A DNA stretch of 64,000 nt from CAWDBV01 sp963800705 (GTDB lineage: Bacteria > Actinomycetota > Thermoleophilia > Solirubrobacterales > 70-9). The notes beneath the pieces are model-generated. The model ran no database searches and had not been told where the DNA came from. It was given only the letters and a program-made list of their open reading frames with translations. The position numbers were made by a program, and so were the translations under genes. Location: assembly GCA_963800705.1 (NCBI GenBank), contig CAWDBV010000006.1:1-64000 (forward strand), read 5' to 3'. Shown one piece after another: positions 33,357 to 41,594 of this stretch (position 1 is its first letter; the number at the start of each line of letters is the position of its first letter).

Positions 33357-34364
33357 ATGTCTCGCACAGAGGTAGCGACCACCAGCGGAACGGTTCCGGT
33401 TGCCGAGCTCGGGAAGACGCTCGTCCACGAGCACCTCTTGACCGTCTCGGAAGTCGTGCGCAGCGAGTGGCCGCATCTGGCCGATCGCGATGCCGAGAAG
33501 CAGAGCGCGATCGAGGCCCTGGAAGCGGTCAAGGCCCACGGCGTGCAGACCTGGGTCGACCCGGCCTGCATGAACCTCGGCCGCGACGCGAAGCTCGCGA
33601 GCGAGGCTGCCGACGCAACCGACACGAACGTCGTGCTCGCGACCGGCGCCTACGTCTACGAAACCCTGCCGCGCTATTTCCGCAACCGTGACGAGACCGC
33701 CCTGGCCGACGCCTTCGTCCACGACATCGAGAACGGGATCCAGGGCACCGAAGTGAAGGCGGCGTTCATCAAGTGCGCCGTCGACGAGCACGGGATCACC
33801 CCGGACGTCGAGAAGGTGCTGAAGGCGGTCGCGATCGCGCATGACCGAACCGGCCTGCCGGCGATGACCCACTGCGCGCTCTCGGGCTTCAGGCTCGGCC
33901 CTGAGGGCCCGATCCAGCCCGACGATGAGCGCAAGGCCGCGGCCCTCGACCAGACCCTGAAGCAGATCTCGATCCTCGTCGACGGTGGCGTCCCCCCCGA
34001 GTCGATCCAGGTCGCCCACATCGGCGACTGCCCTGACGTCGACACGATCGAGAAGGTGCTCGAGAAGGGGACGTTCGCCGGCATGGACCGCTACGGGCTC
34101 GACATCATCTGCCCCAGCCCCGAACGCAACCGCGTCGTCGCCGAGCTCTGCTCCCGCGGGCACGCCGACCGGCTGATGCTCTCGCAGGACAGCTGCGGCA
34201 CCATCGACTGGTATCCGGCCGAGCTCGAGGCCGCGCTCGCACCGCGCTGGCGGCCGACGCTGCTGTTCGAAGAGGAGATCCCCGCCATGACCGAGCTCGG
34301 CGTCAACGACGAGCAGTTCGAGACGATGCTGGTCGCAAACCCGGCGCGCTGGCTCGCTGCGTAG
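33357..34364 (+). CDS. Phosphotriesterase-family metallohydrolase
   Basis: 335 residues with an excellent Shine-Dalgarno (AGAGAGGAGCGG before ATG). The PTE/PLL binuclear metal ligands are visible: His24 and His26 in LVHEHLL, the bridging Lys in AAFIKCAVDEHG (~140), His in AMTHCAL (~171), His in VAHIGDCPD (~221) and the final Asp in LSQDSCG (~281). Members hydrolyse lactones or phosphotriesters; this one fits the 'phosphotriesterase-like lactonase/PHP' group. Substrate unknown. Confidence 0.9.
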   Translation: MSRTEVATTSGTVPVAELGKTLVHEHLLTVSEVVRSEWPHLADRDAEKQSAIEALEAVKAHGVQTWVDPACMNLGRDAKLASEAADATDTNVVLATGAYVYETLPRYFRNRDETALADAFVHDIENGIQGTEVKAAFIKCAVDEHGITPDVEKVLKAVAIAHDRTGLPAMTHCALSGFRLGPEGPIQPDDERKAAALDQTLKQISILVDGGVPPESIQVAHIGDCPDVDTIEKVLEKGTFAGMDRYGLDIICPSPERNRVVAELCSRGHADRLMLSQDSCGTIDWYPAELEAALAPRWRPTLLFEEEIPAMTELGVNDEQFETMLVANPARWLAA

Positions 34365-34399
34365 GCCTGGACCTCAGCCGGTAGATCGGGCCGAGTCGA

Positions 34400-34666
34400 T
34401 CACCGCTGAGCGCGGCGATTCCCCCGCTTGCACTTCCTGCGCTTCTTCCGGTTCTTGATCCGCCTGCAGTTCTTTTTCCGTGTTGTCGCTGGGGCAGTGA
34501 CCGTGACTACCACGACACCTGCCGCGCCAGTCGGGTTCGCGAAACCGCCTATGGGCGGGGTGCCCGGCGTGTACTGCGCCGAGCCGCTACCGCCACCGAT
34601 CAGTCCGACCAGCAACCCGGCGGCGACCACAAGGACAGCGAGCCCTGCATGTCTTTGCCAGTTCAT
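34400..34666 (-). CDS. Small secreted protein with C-terminal polybasic Cys cassette
   Basis: 88 residues. A signal peptide or anchor helix (AVLVVAAGLLVGLIGGG) is followed by a short Gly/Pro/Thr linker, a hydrophobic beta segment (GVVVVTVTAP) and a C-terminal basic tail with Cys67 and Cys79, exactly 11 residues between them. No family recognised. It is convergent with the phosphotriesterase-family gene. The same Cys cassette occurs in two larger secreted proteins of this window. Confidence 0.72.
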   Translation of the reverse strand: MNWQRHAGLAVLVVAAGLLVGLIGGGSGSAQYTPGTPPIGGFANPTGAAGVVVVTVTAPATTRKKNCRRIKNRKKRRKCKRGNRRAQR

Positions 34667-34774
34667 GGGTGCGTCCTACCCCAAAAGCGATGGTTCAGAA
34701 CCTTGGGTCCTTGACGCGCTCAAGCGCGGCGGGAAGGTCGGGCACTGGGCCTCGGCGCGACTAGGCCGCGAGCG

Positions 34775-36388
34775 CTACTCCCACTCGATAGTTCCAGGCG
34801 GCTTTGAGGTCAGGTCGAGCGTGACGCGGTTGACGCCGCGGACCTCATTGATGATCCGGTTCGAGACCCGCTCGATCAGGTCGTAGGGAAGGCGCGCCCA
34901 GTCGGCGGTCATCGCGTCGTCGGAGGTCACGGCGCGGATCACGATCGGGTAAGCGTAGGAGCGCTCGTCGCCCTGCACACCGACCGACCGCACCACCGGC
35001 AGTACGCAGAACGACTGCCAGAGCTCGCGGTAGAGGCCCGCGGAGCGGACCTCCTCCTGAAGGATCGCGTCGGCTTCGCGGACGATCTCGAGACGCTCGC
35101 GGGTAACGGGGCCGCCGACGACGCGGATCGCGAGCCCCGGGCCGGGGAACGGCTGCCGCCAGACCAGCTTGTCGGGGAGCCCGAGCTCGGCGGCCACGAC
35201 CCGGACCTCGTCCTTGAACAGGGTCCGCAGCGGCTCGACCAGGTCGAGGTCGAGGTCCTCGGGCAGCCCGCCGACGTTGTGGTGCGACTTGATCGTCGCC
35301 GCCTCGCGGCCGTCGCCGCCCGACTCGATCACGTCCGAGTAGAGCGTCCCCTGGACGAGGTAGCGGGCGTCCTCGAGCTTCTCGGCCTCCTCCTCGAAGA
35401 CGCGGATGAACTCCTCGCCGATGATCTTGCGCTTGGTCTCGGGGTCGTCGACCCCCTCGAGCCGGGTCAGGAAGCGGTCGGAGGCCTCGACGTGGACGAG
35501 CGGCACGCCGAGCTGGTCGCCGAACGCGGCGACGACCTGCTCGCCCTCGTTCTTTCTCATCAGACCGTGGTCGACGAAGACGCAGGTGAGCTTGTCGCCG
35601 ATCGCGCGATGGACGAGCAGCGCGGCGGTCGCCGAATCGACCCCTCCCGAGAGCCCGCAGATCGCTCTCCCTTCCCCGATCTGCGCCCGGATCGCCGCGA
35701 CCTGCTCGTCGATCACCGAGGCCGGCGACCAGCGCTCTTTGCAGCCTGCGACTTCGCGCAGGAACCGGGTCAGGATCTCGCCGCCGTGCGGCGTGTGGAC
35801 GACCTCGGGATGGAACTGGATCCCGTAGAGGCCGCGCTCGCTCGACTCGAAGGCGGCGACCGGCGACTCGGGGCTCGAAGCGAGCGCGTCAAAGCCGGGC
35901 GGAGGCTCAAAGACCGTGTCTCGGTGGCTCATCCAGCACTGCTGCTCGGCGGGCAACCCCTCAAGCAAGTTCCCGGGTTCGATCACAGTGAGCTGGGTGC
36001 GGCCGAACTCGCCAGCCGGTGCCTGCTCGACCTTGCCGCCGAGCTCGTGGACCATGACCTGCATCCCGTAACAGATGCCGAGCACCGGGATCCCGAGCTC
36101 GAGCAGCTCGGTGCGCAGCTTCGGGGCATCCTCCGCGTAGACCGATGCGGGGCCGCCGGAGAGCACCAGAGCCGCGGGCTCGCGCTCGCGGATCTTCTCG
36201 AGCGGCGTGTCGTGGGGAAGCAGCTCGCTGAACACCCCGTACTCGCGGATCCGGCGTGCGATCAGCTGCGAGTACTGGCCGCCGAAGTCGAGCACCAGGA
36301 CCTCCTCGGTCGGGATCGCCGCCGACCCGTTTGCCTCCGCCCGCACCTCGCCACCGGTCTTGGCCGGGGCGATGACGGGATCAGTCAT
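34775..36388 (-). CDS. guaA: GMP synthase (glutamine-hydrolysing)
   Basis: 537 residues. The class-I amidotransferase domain has LDFGGQYSQLIARRIRE, the nucleophile in GICYGMQ (~102-108) and the His/Glu of YGIQFHPEV. The ATP pyrophosphatase domain has the PP-loop LSGGVDSATAALL (~246-258) and VFVDHGLMRKNEGEQV. The C-terminal dimerisation domain ends VTLDLTSKPPGTIEWE. It converts XMP to GMP. The N-terminus carries an extra ~27 residues and overlaps the guaB3 stop by 8 bases, linking the last two steps of GMP synthesis in one operon. Confidence 0.97.
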   Translation of the reverse strand: MTDPVIAPAKTGGEVRAEANGSAAIPTEEVLVLDFGGQYSQLIARRIREYGVFSELLPHDTPLEKIREREPAALVLSGGPASVYAEDAPKLRTELLELGIPVLGICYGMQVMVHELGGKVEQAPAGEFGRTQLTVIEPGNLLEGLPAEQQCWMSHRDTVFEPPPGFDALASSPESPVAAFESSERGLYGIQFHPEVVHTPHGGEILTRFLREVAGCKERWSPASVIDEQVAAIRAQIGEGRAICGLSGGVDSATAALLVHRAIGDKLTCVFVDHGLMRKNEGEQVVAAFGDQLGVPLVHVEASDRFLTRLEGVDDPETKRKIIGEEFIRVFEEEAEKLEDARYLVQGTLYSDVIESGGDGREAATIKSHHNVGGLPEDLDLDLVEPLRTLFKDEVRVVAAELGLPDKLVWRQPFPGPGLAIRVVGGPVTRERLEIVREADAILQEEVRSAGLYRELWQSFCVLPVVRSVGVQGDERSYAYPIVIRAVTSDDAMTADWARLPYDLIERVSNRIINEVRGVNRVTLDLTSKPPGTIEWE

Positions 36389-37586
36389 CGGATACGGCGA
36401 CTCCCTCGAACACAGCCGCGCGGCCGTTGGAGCCCATTCCGACCGACTGCTCGCGCTGCAGCGCCTTGCCCTCGGACTGCAGCGCCGGCGCCACCATCAC
36501 CTCGGCGCGGTGAAAGGAGGGGATGTCCTCGTAGCCGCAGGTCGCCATCGAAGTGCGGAGCGCGCCGATCAGGTTGAAGGTGCCGTCGTTCTCGTGCGCG
36601 GGGCCGAGCAGGATCTCCTCGAGTGTGCCGTCCTGGAGCGTCGCGACGCGAGTCCCGCGCGGCAGCGAGGGGTGGAAGGTCGCCATCCCCCAGTGGTAGC
36701 CGCGACCCGGGGCCTCCTTGGCGCGGGCGAGCGGCGAGCCGATCATCACCGCGTCGGCGCCGCAGGCGATCGCCTTCGAGACGTCGCCGCCGGTCCGCAT
36801 GCCGCCGTCGGCGATCACGTTGCAGTACTGCCCCGTCTCCATGATGTGCTGGGAGCGCGCCGCCGCGACGTCGGCGATCGCGGTTGCCTGCGGAACGCCG
36901 ATCCCGAGCACGCCGCGGGTCGTGCAGGCGGCGCCGGGGCCGACGCCGACGAGAACGCCTACCGCGCCTGTCCGCATCAGGTGCAGGCCGGTGTTGTAGG
37001 AGGCGCAGCCGCCGACCACGCAGGGGACGTCGAGCTCGGCGATGAACTCCTTCAAGTTGAGCGGCTCGGTTTGCTCGGAGACGTGCTCGGCCGAGATCAC
37101 CGTGCCCTGGATGACGAGGATGTCGAGGCCGGATTCGAGCGCGATCTCGTGGTGCTCGGTGACCCGCTGCGGGGTCAGCGACCCGCAGGTGACGACCCCC
37201 ATCGACTTCACCTCTTCGACGCGCTGGGCGATCAGCTCCTGCTTCACGGGCTCGGCGTATATCTCCTGCATCATCCGCGTCGCCACGTCCTTCGGGGCGG
37301 CGGCAATCTCCTCGAGCCGCGCGTCGGCATCCTCGAACCGGCACCAGATCCCCTCGAGGTTGAGGACCGCGAGCCCGCCGAGCTTGCCGATGATGCCGGC
37401 GGTCTGCGGGCTGACGACGCCGTCCATCGCGGCGCCGAGCAGGGGCATCTCGAAGCGGTACGGACCGAGGGTCCAGGTGATGTCGATGTCATCGGGATCG
37501 CGGGTCCGCCGCGACGGGACGATCGCGATGTCATCGAAGCCGTAGGCCCTGCGCCCCTTCTTCCCGCGTCCGATCTCTACTTCCAT
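36381..37586 (-). CDS. guaB3: GuaB3-type IMP dehydrogenase family protein
   Basis: 401 residues without the CBS pair of classic GuaB. RRAYGFDDIAIVPSRRTRDP opens the TIM barrel; LLGAAMDGVVSPQTAG, the catalytic-loop GPGAACTTRGVLG (Cys kept) and VIADGGMRTGGDVSKAIACGADAVMIG (phosphate-binding) follow. Actinobacteria typically carry this CBS-less form next to or in addition to GuaB2. The operon with guaA supports an IMP-to-XMP role. Confidence 0.93.
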   Translation of the reverse strand: MEVEIGRGKKGRRAYGFDDIAIVPSRRTRDPDDIDITWTLGPYRFEMPLLGAAMDGVVSPQTAGIIGKLGGLAVLNLEGIWCRFEDADARLEEIAAAPKDVATRMMQEIYAEPVKQELIAQRVEEVKSMGVVTCGSLTPQRVTEHHEIALESGLDILVIQGTVISAEHVSEQTEPLNLKEFIAELDVPCVVGGCASYNTGLHLMRTGAVGVLVGVGPGAACTTRGVLGIGVPQATAIADVAAARSQHIMETGQYCNVIADGGMRTGGDVSKAIACGADAVMIGSPLARAKEAPGRGYHWGMATFHPSLPRGTRVATLQDGTLEEILLGPAHENDGTFNLIGALRTSMATCGYEDIPSFHRAEVMVAPALQSEGKALQREQSVGMGSNGRAAVFEGVAVSDD

Positions 37587-37614
37587 TGTCCAACCCTACG
37601 CTCGTTCGCAGACG

Positions 37615-37636
37615 AAAAAACCCCGGCGCGCCGGGG
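37615..37636 (-). terminator. Rho-independent terminator downstream of the sugar kinase gene
   Basis: A perfect GC-rich palindrome, CCCCGGCGCGCCGGGG (37621-37636), is followed on the minus strand by six U (37615-37620). It ends transcripts from the pfkB-family/dacA run coming from the right and separates them from guaB3. Confidence 0.88.
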
Positions 37637-37707
37637 TGGTGAGAAGAGGAAACCGCTGTTTGCGGCGTTGTTCTGGACTGAATCCAACGCCCTGCCGATG
37701 ATAGCGA

Positions 37708-38667
37708 TCAGCTGACGGTGGCTTTTGCCCTCAGCTCGGACACCTCGACCGACTCGAGCACGTGCTCGGCCTCGCCGGCGTCGATCGAGCCGGCTCCGAA
37801 GTGCTGGGTCGACTCGGCGCCGCAGGCGACCGCGAACGCGAGGCAGTCGCGGGGCTCGGCGCCCTCGTAGCGCGAGGCGACGTAGCCGGCCAGGAAGGCG
37901 TCGCCGGAGCCGACCGTAGAGACCGGCTCCAGCTCCGGGGCCGTGATCTCAAAGGAGGTGCGGTCGCTGCGGCCGCCGGTGATCGCGACGCAGCCACGGT
38001 CGGAGGTAATCACGGCCTCGCCCGCGCCGAGCTCGACCAGCCCTCGGACGCCGGCGAGCAGCTCGTCGCGGTCGTTGAACTCGTAGCCGACGGCCTCCTC
38101 GGCCTCTGCCGCGTTCGGCGTCACAGCCGTCGGCCCGGCCCGGAGGCTGGCGTGGAGGGCATCGCCCTCGGTGTCGATGATCGTCTCGACCCCGAGCTCC
38201 TTCAGCGCCGCGATCATCCGGGCGCAGAACTCGGCCGGGATCGAGGGCGGCAGGCTGCCGGCGATCACGCAGATCTTCGCGCCGCGGGCGAGATAGAGCA
38301 GCTTCTCGAGGAAGCGCTCGAGCTCCTCTTCGGTGACTTCGGGGCCGCGCTCGTTGATCTCGGTCTGCTCGCCGGAGGTCGGGTCGACGACGGCGATGTT
38401 GGTCCGCGACTCGCCGCTGATCCAGGTGAAGTCGGTGAGGATCGCCTCTTCGGCGAGCCGCTCCATCAGCCGCGCGCCGGTGGGGCCGCCCGCGAGGCCG
38501 GTGGCGATCACCGGGCGGCCGAGCAGCTTCAGCGCCCGGGCGACGTTTACGCCCTTGCCGCCCGCCTCGGTGCTCGCCTCGACGGCGCGGTGGCGGTGTC
38601 CCTGGCGGAAGTTCGGGACCGCGATCGTGCGGTCGATCGCCGCGTTCAGGGTGACGGTGAGGATCAC
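37708..38667 (-). CDS. PfkB-family sugar kinase (1-phosphofructokinase/tagatose-6-phosphate kinase type)
   Basis: 319 residues. LTVTLNAAIDRTIAVPNF is the FruK/LacC start; GGKGVNVARALKLLG (~38-52) is the PfkB substrate motif; VSTVGSGDAFLAGYVA (~247-262) carries the catalytic Asp of GAGD-type loops (here GSGD). It phosphorylates a sugar phosphate. The GTG start overlaps the D,D-carboxypeptidase stop (GTGA at 38664-38667). No fructose PTS genes are nearby, so the sugar is uncertain. Confidence 0.9.
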   Translation of the reverse strand: MILTVTLNAAIDRTIAVPNFRQGHRHRAVEASTEAGGKGVNVARALKLLGRPVIATGLAGGPTGARLMERLAEEAILTDFTWISGESRTNIAVVDPTSGEQTEINERGPEVTEEELERFLEKLLYLARGAKICVIAGSLPPSIPAEFCARMIAALKELGVETIIDTEGDALHASLRAGPTAVTPNAAEAEEAVGYEFNDRDELLAGVRGLVELGAGEAVITSDRGCVAITGGRSDRTSFEITAPELEPVSTVGSGDAFLAGYVASRYEGAEPRDCLAFAVACGAESTQHFGAGSIDAGEAEHVLESVEVSELRAKATVS

Positions 38668-40097
38668 GCCTTCGTACCCCCTGATCGGTCTCTCTCGTCC
38701 TGCGTCTGACGTTTGCGTCGGCGCATCCGCTCCTTACGCATCCTTTCACGCTCCTCCTCCGAGCGCGACGATTCCGGCCCATTCTTTGCCAGGCCCCCCG
38801 GATCGAGGTGGGTCTTCGAGCTCGTCGATGGCCGCGGCTTCTTCGTCGGCTTCGCGGGTGTCGCCCGTTTTTTGGCGGCCCGCTTGCGCTTCGGGCGTGA
38901 CCTCGGCTTCGCCGGCTTGGCCGCGAGCCAGCCGTCGCGCCTCGCGAGCAGCAGCCCGACGACGACGACCAGCAGTCCGACCGGGATCAGGGCGAGCGGG
39001 CCGGTGGCGGCGCTGAGCACCTTCTGCGGGAAGCTCGCCGCCGAGACCGCCTCGGCGGCGACGAGCGGCACCGACTCGGCGGGGCGCCCGCCGACGTTGA
39101 CGGTCACCGTGCCGACCTTCTCGCCCTTCTCGATCGGGCCGTTGACCTCTTCCGGCGCCTCGACCTCTGTGTCGACCGGCTCGCCCTCGCGCGCCGAGAC
39201 CTCGAGCCCGCGCTCGGCGACCAGGACCACACTGTCGTTGCGGTAGGAGAGCTCGGGGCTCGCGAGCTCATCGCCCTCTTTGACCGGAGTCGACGGCGTG
39301 TATTGCGAGAACCCGAAGTTGAGGAGCTGCAGCGTCTGCGCGTCCCGGGCCGGCTCGCTCGGCGCGCCGAGCACGGTCGAGATCAGCGTCGTGCCGTCGC
39401 GCTCGCCCGAGCCGACCAGCACGTATCCGGCGTCGAGCGTGTGGCCGGTCTTCACCCCGGTCACGAACGGGGTGCTGTTGAGCAGCAGGTTGCGGGTGTT
39501 GATCGTCCGCGGCACCGCGCCCGTCTTCAGGCTGGCGGTCGGCGAGTCGGCGGCCTTCGCGAACAGCGGGTCATCGAGCAGCAGCCCCGCGAGCTCGGCG
39601 AGGTCGGCGGCGCTCGAGCGGTTGCCGGCCTCGTCGAGCCCGATCGGGTTGGTGAAGTGGCTGTCCTCGAGGCCGAGCTTGGCGGCGGCGCCGTTCATCT
39701 CCTCGACGAACGCCGACTCCGAGCCCGAAACGCCGACCGCGAGTGTCACTGCCGCGTCGTTGGCGCTCTCGAGCAATAGCGCGTAGATCAGGTCGCGGAC
39801 CGAGATCTTCTCGCCGGCCTGGAGCCCGAGCAGCGACTCGATGTCGGTGGCGGTGTAGGGAGCGGCGGTGAGCTTCTGCTTCGGCTCGAGCTCCCGCAGC
39901 GCCACGTAGGCCGTCATCAGCTTCGTCGCGCTGGCGACCGAAAGCCGCTTGTGCTCGCCCTTGGCGGCGAGAACCTCGCCGTCGCGCGGGTCGACCAGAA
40001 CCCAGGCGGTCGCGTCGAGCCGGGGCGGCGCCTGCGCCTGCACCGCGGGCGCGGCCAGCAGGACAAGCAGGAAGGCCGATGCGAGAGCGCGGCGCAC
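38664..40097 (-). CDS. dacA: D-alanyl-D-alanine carboxypeptidase (S11) with C-terminal anchor and basic tail
   Basis: 477 residues from GTG. Signal peptide to about residue 22, then the S11 penicillin-binding domain with SATK (Ser56, nucleophile), the SAN of LLESANDAAV (~118-120) and the KTG of VTGVKTGHTL (~214-216). A C-terminal beta domain (~260-345), one transmembrane helix (ALIPVGLLVVVVGLLLA) and a ~90-residue Lys/Arg/Glu-rich cytoplasmic tail follow. It trims pentapeptides in peptidoglycan. The long charged tail is unusual in length. Confidence 0.93.
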   Translation of the reverse strand: MRRALASAFLLVLLAAPAVQAQAPPRLDATAWVLVDPRDGEVLAAKGEHKRLSVASATKLMTAYVALRELEPKQKLTAAPYTATDIESLLGLQAGEKISVRDLIYALLLESANDAAVTLAVGVSGSESAFVEEMNGAAAKLGLEDSHFTNPIGLDEAGNRSSAADLAELAGLLLDDPLFAKAADSPTASLKTGAVPRTINTRNLLLNSTPFVTGVKTGHTLDAGYVLVGSGERDGTTLISTVLGAPSEPARDAQTLQLLNFGFSQYTPSTPVKEGDELASPELSYRNDSVVLVAERGLEVSAREGEPVDTEVEAPEEVNGPIEKGEKVGTVTVNVGGRPAESVPLVAAEAVSAASFPQKVLSAATGPLALIPVGLLVVVVGLLLARRDGWLAAKPAKPRSRPKRKRAAKKRATPAKPTKKPRPSTSSKTHLDPGGLAKNGPESSRSEEERERMRKERMRRRKRQTQDERDRSGGTKA

Positions 40098-40100
40098 TCG

Positions 40101-40475
40101 CTACCGGAGCTTCAGCTTGGTGCCGGGAGGCAGGATCTGCGCGTCGACCTCGGGGTTCAGCTCCTGAAGGGTGTCGGCCTCGACCCCGGTCGCTTCGGCG
40201 ATCGAGGTCATCGTGTCGCCTTCCTTGACCGTGTACTCGCCCTTCTCGATCGCCTTCGCCACGTCGGGGTCCTGGCGCCCGTCCCCCCTGGTATCGCTGT
40301 CGCCGCTCGTCACGTCGGGCGATTCCCCTTCCTGGACGGTGATCACCTCGCGCTCGGCGTCGCCGTCCCCGCCGCCACCCGAGGTGGCAATGAGCCCGAT
40401 TGCGGCCAGGAAGACGACGATCAGGCCGCCGACGGCGACCAGGCGCGCGGTCGGGGATGTTCCTTTCTGCGGCAT
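40101..40475 (-). CDS. LysM-domain membrane protein
   Basis: 124 residues. One helix near the N-terminus (LVAVGGLIVVFLAAIGLIA), an acidic linker, and a C-terminal LysM motif YTVKEGDTMTSIAEATGVEADTL with PPGTKLKL. LysM binds peptidoglycan. It lies 3 bases upstream of dacA, so the two likely act together in the wall. Confidence 0.88.
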   Translation of the reverse strand: MPQKGTSPTARLVAVGGLIVVFLAAIGLIATSGGGGDGDAEREVITVQEGESPDVTSGDSDTRGDGRQDPDVAKAIEKGEYTVKEGDTMTSIAEATGVEADTLQELNPEVDAQILPPGTKLKLR

Positions 40476-40499
40476 CGGCCGGGGGATTCTAGGGCTGCG

Positions 40500-41288
40500 T
40501 CAGTTGAGGGCCCACACCGCGTCGCGGAGCTCGCCCGCCGCGGCCGCGGGATCGTCAGCGCCGGCGATGCTGCGCGCCGCCGCGACGAGGATCGACGCGG
40601 GCTTCCCGGCGACGAGCGCCGGGCCGAGTTCTTCGGGCCTTCCCCCTTGCGCCCCGATTCCCGGAATCAGGAAGATCGAGCTCGGCATCAGGCCGCGGAG
40701 CTCGCCGAGCAGGCCGGGCTCGGTTCCGCCGACGACGGCGCCGGCGCCGCTCAAACCGCTCTCGCCTTTAAGGCGATCCGCCCTCGCCGCGACCAGCCCG
40801 GCGAGCCGCTCGCGGAGCGGCGGGTCGCCGGCGTCCTGGATCTCGGCGGCGCCTGGATTCGAGGTGCGGACCAGGGAGAACACCCCGGCGCCGGCCTCCT
40901 GCGCCGCATCGACGAACGGGTCGAGCGCGTCGCCGCCGAGCATCGGGTTGACGGTGAAGGCATCGGCGCCGAGCTCGACCAGCGACTCGGCGTAGACCGA
41001 CGCGGTCACGGGCACGTCGCCGCGCTTGCCGTCGGCGACCACCAGCAGGCCGGCCTCGTGCGCGGCGGCGATCACCTCGCCCAGGACCGTCCAGCCCTCG
41101 GCGCCGAGCCGCTCGAAGCAGGCGAGCTGCGGCTTCACCGCCACGCATGCTGGCCCCGCCGATGAGATCAGCTCGGTGCAGAGGGTCGAGACCTCGGCCG
41201 CGGGGCCGCGGGCGGGGTCGAGCCCGAGACAGATCTGGCTGCGGCGCTGATCGGCGAGCGCCGTGAGTCGATCCGCGAACGGCTTCAG
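40500..41288 (-). CDS. pyrF: Orotidine 5'-phosphate decarboxylase, probable CTG start
   Basis: 262 residues. ICLGLDPARGPAAEV (~18-32), VAVKPQLACFERLG (~51-64), the catalytic VVADGKRGDVP (~87-97) and AFTVNPMLGGDAL are the group-2 OMPDC signatures. Upstream of GTG codons near VAVKP there is no ATG, GTG or TTG; the only NTG is a CTG at 41286-41288 that overlaps the HU gene stop as CTGA and gives KPFADRLTALADQR, a natural start. It makes UMP in pyrimidine synthesis. Confidence 0.93.
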   Translation of the reverse strand: MKPFADRLTALADQRRSQICLGLDPARGPAAEVSTLCTELISSAGPACVAVKPQLACFERLGAEGWTVLGEVIAAAHEAGLLVVADGKRGDVPVTASVYAESLVELGADAFTVNPMLGGDALDPFVDAAQEAGAGVFSLVRTSNPGAAEIQDAGDPPLRERLAGLVAARADRLKGESGLSGAGAVVGGTEPGLLGELRGLMPSSIFLIPGIGAQGGRPEELGPALVAGKPASILVAAARSIAGADDPAAAAGELRDAVWALN

Positions 41289-41569
41289 CTGGCGCCCTTG
41301 ACCCGGTTCTTGAGCCCGGCGCCCGCCGAGAAGCGCGGCACCTTGGTGGCGGGAATCGAGATCCGCTCCTTGGTGCGCGGATTGATCCCCTGGCGCGCGG
41401 CACGCTCGGAGACGCTGAACTTGCCGAAGCCGGTGAAGTTGACATCGCCGCCACCGGCCATCACCTGGGTGATCGCGTCGAGCACCGCCTCTACGGCAAC
41501 CGACGCCTCCTTCTTGTTCTTGATCCGGTGGTCGCGAGCCAACAGCTCGATGAAGTCGGCCTTCGTCAT
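41285..41569 (-). CDS. hup: HU-family DNA-binding protein
   Basis: 94 residues. The start TKADFIELLARDH, the core GGGDVNFTGFGKFSVSERAARQG (~40-62) and the DNA-binding arm NPRTKERISIPATKVPRFSAG are typical HU/IHF. It is a nucleoid protein. Its stop is embedded in the pyrF CTGA overlap. Confidence 0.96.
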   Translation of the reverse strand: MTKADFIELLARDHRIKNKKEASVAVEAVLDAITQVMAGGGDVNFTGFGKFSVSERAARQGINPRTKERISIPATKVPRFSAGAGLKNRVKGAS

Positions 41570-41594
41570 TGCCGCCTCAACATATACGGCTTCC

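Noticed and set aside
34667..34774. tRNA or small RNA gene in the gap upstream of the 88-residue protein
   Set aside because: No cloverleaf, no conserved T-loop and no terminator pattern.
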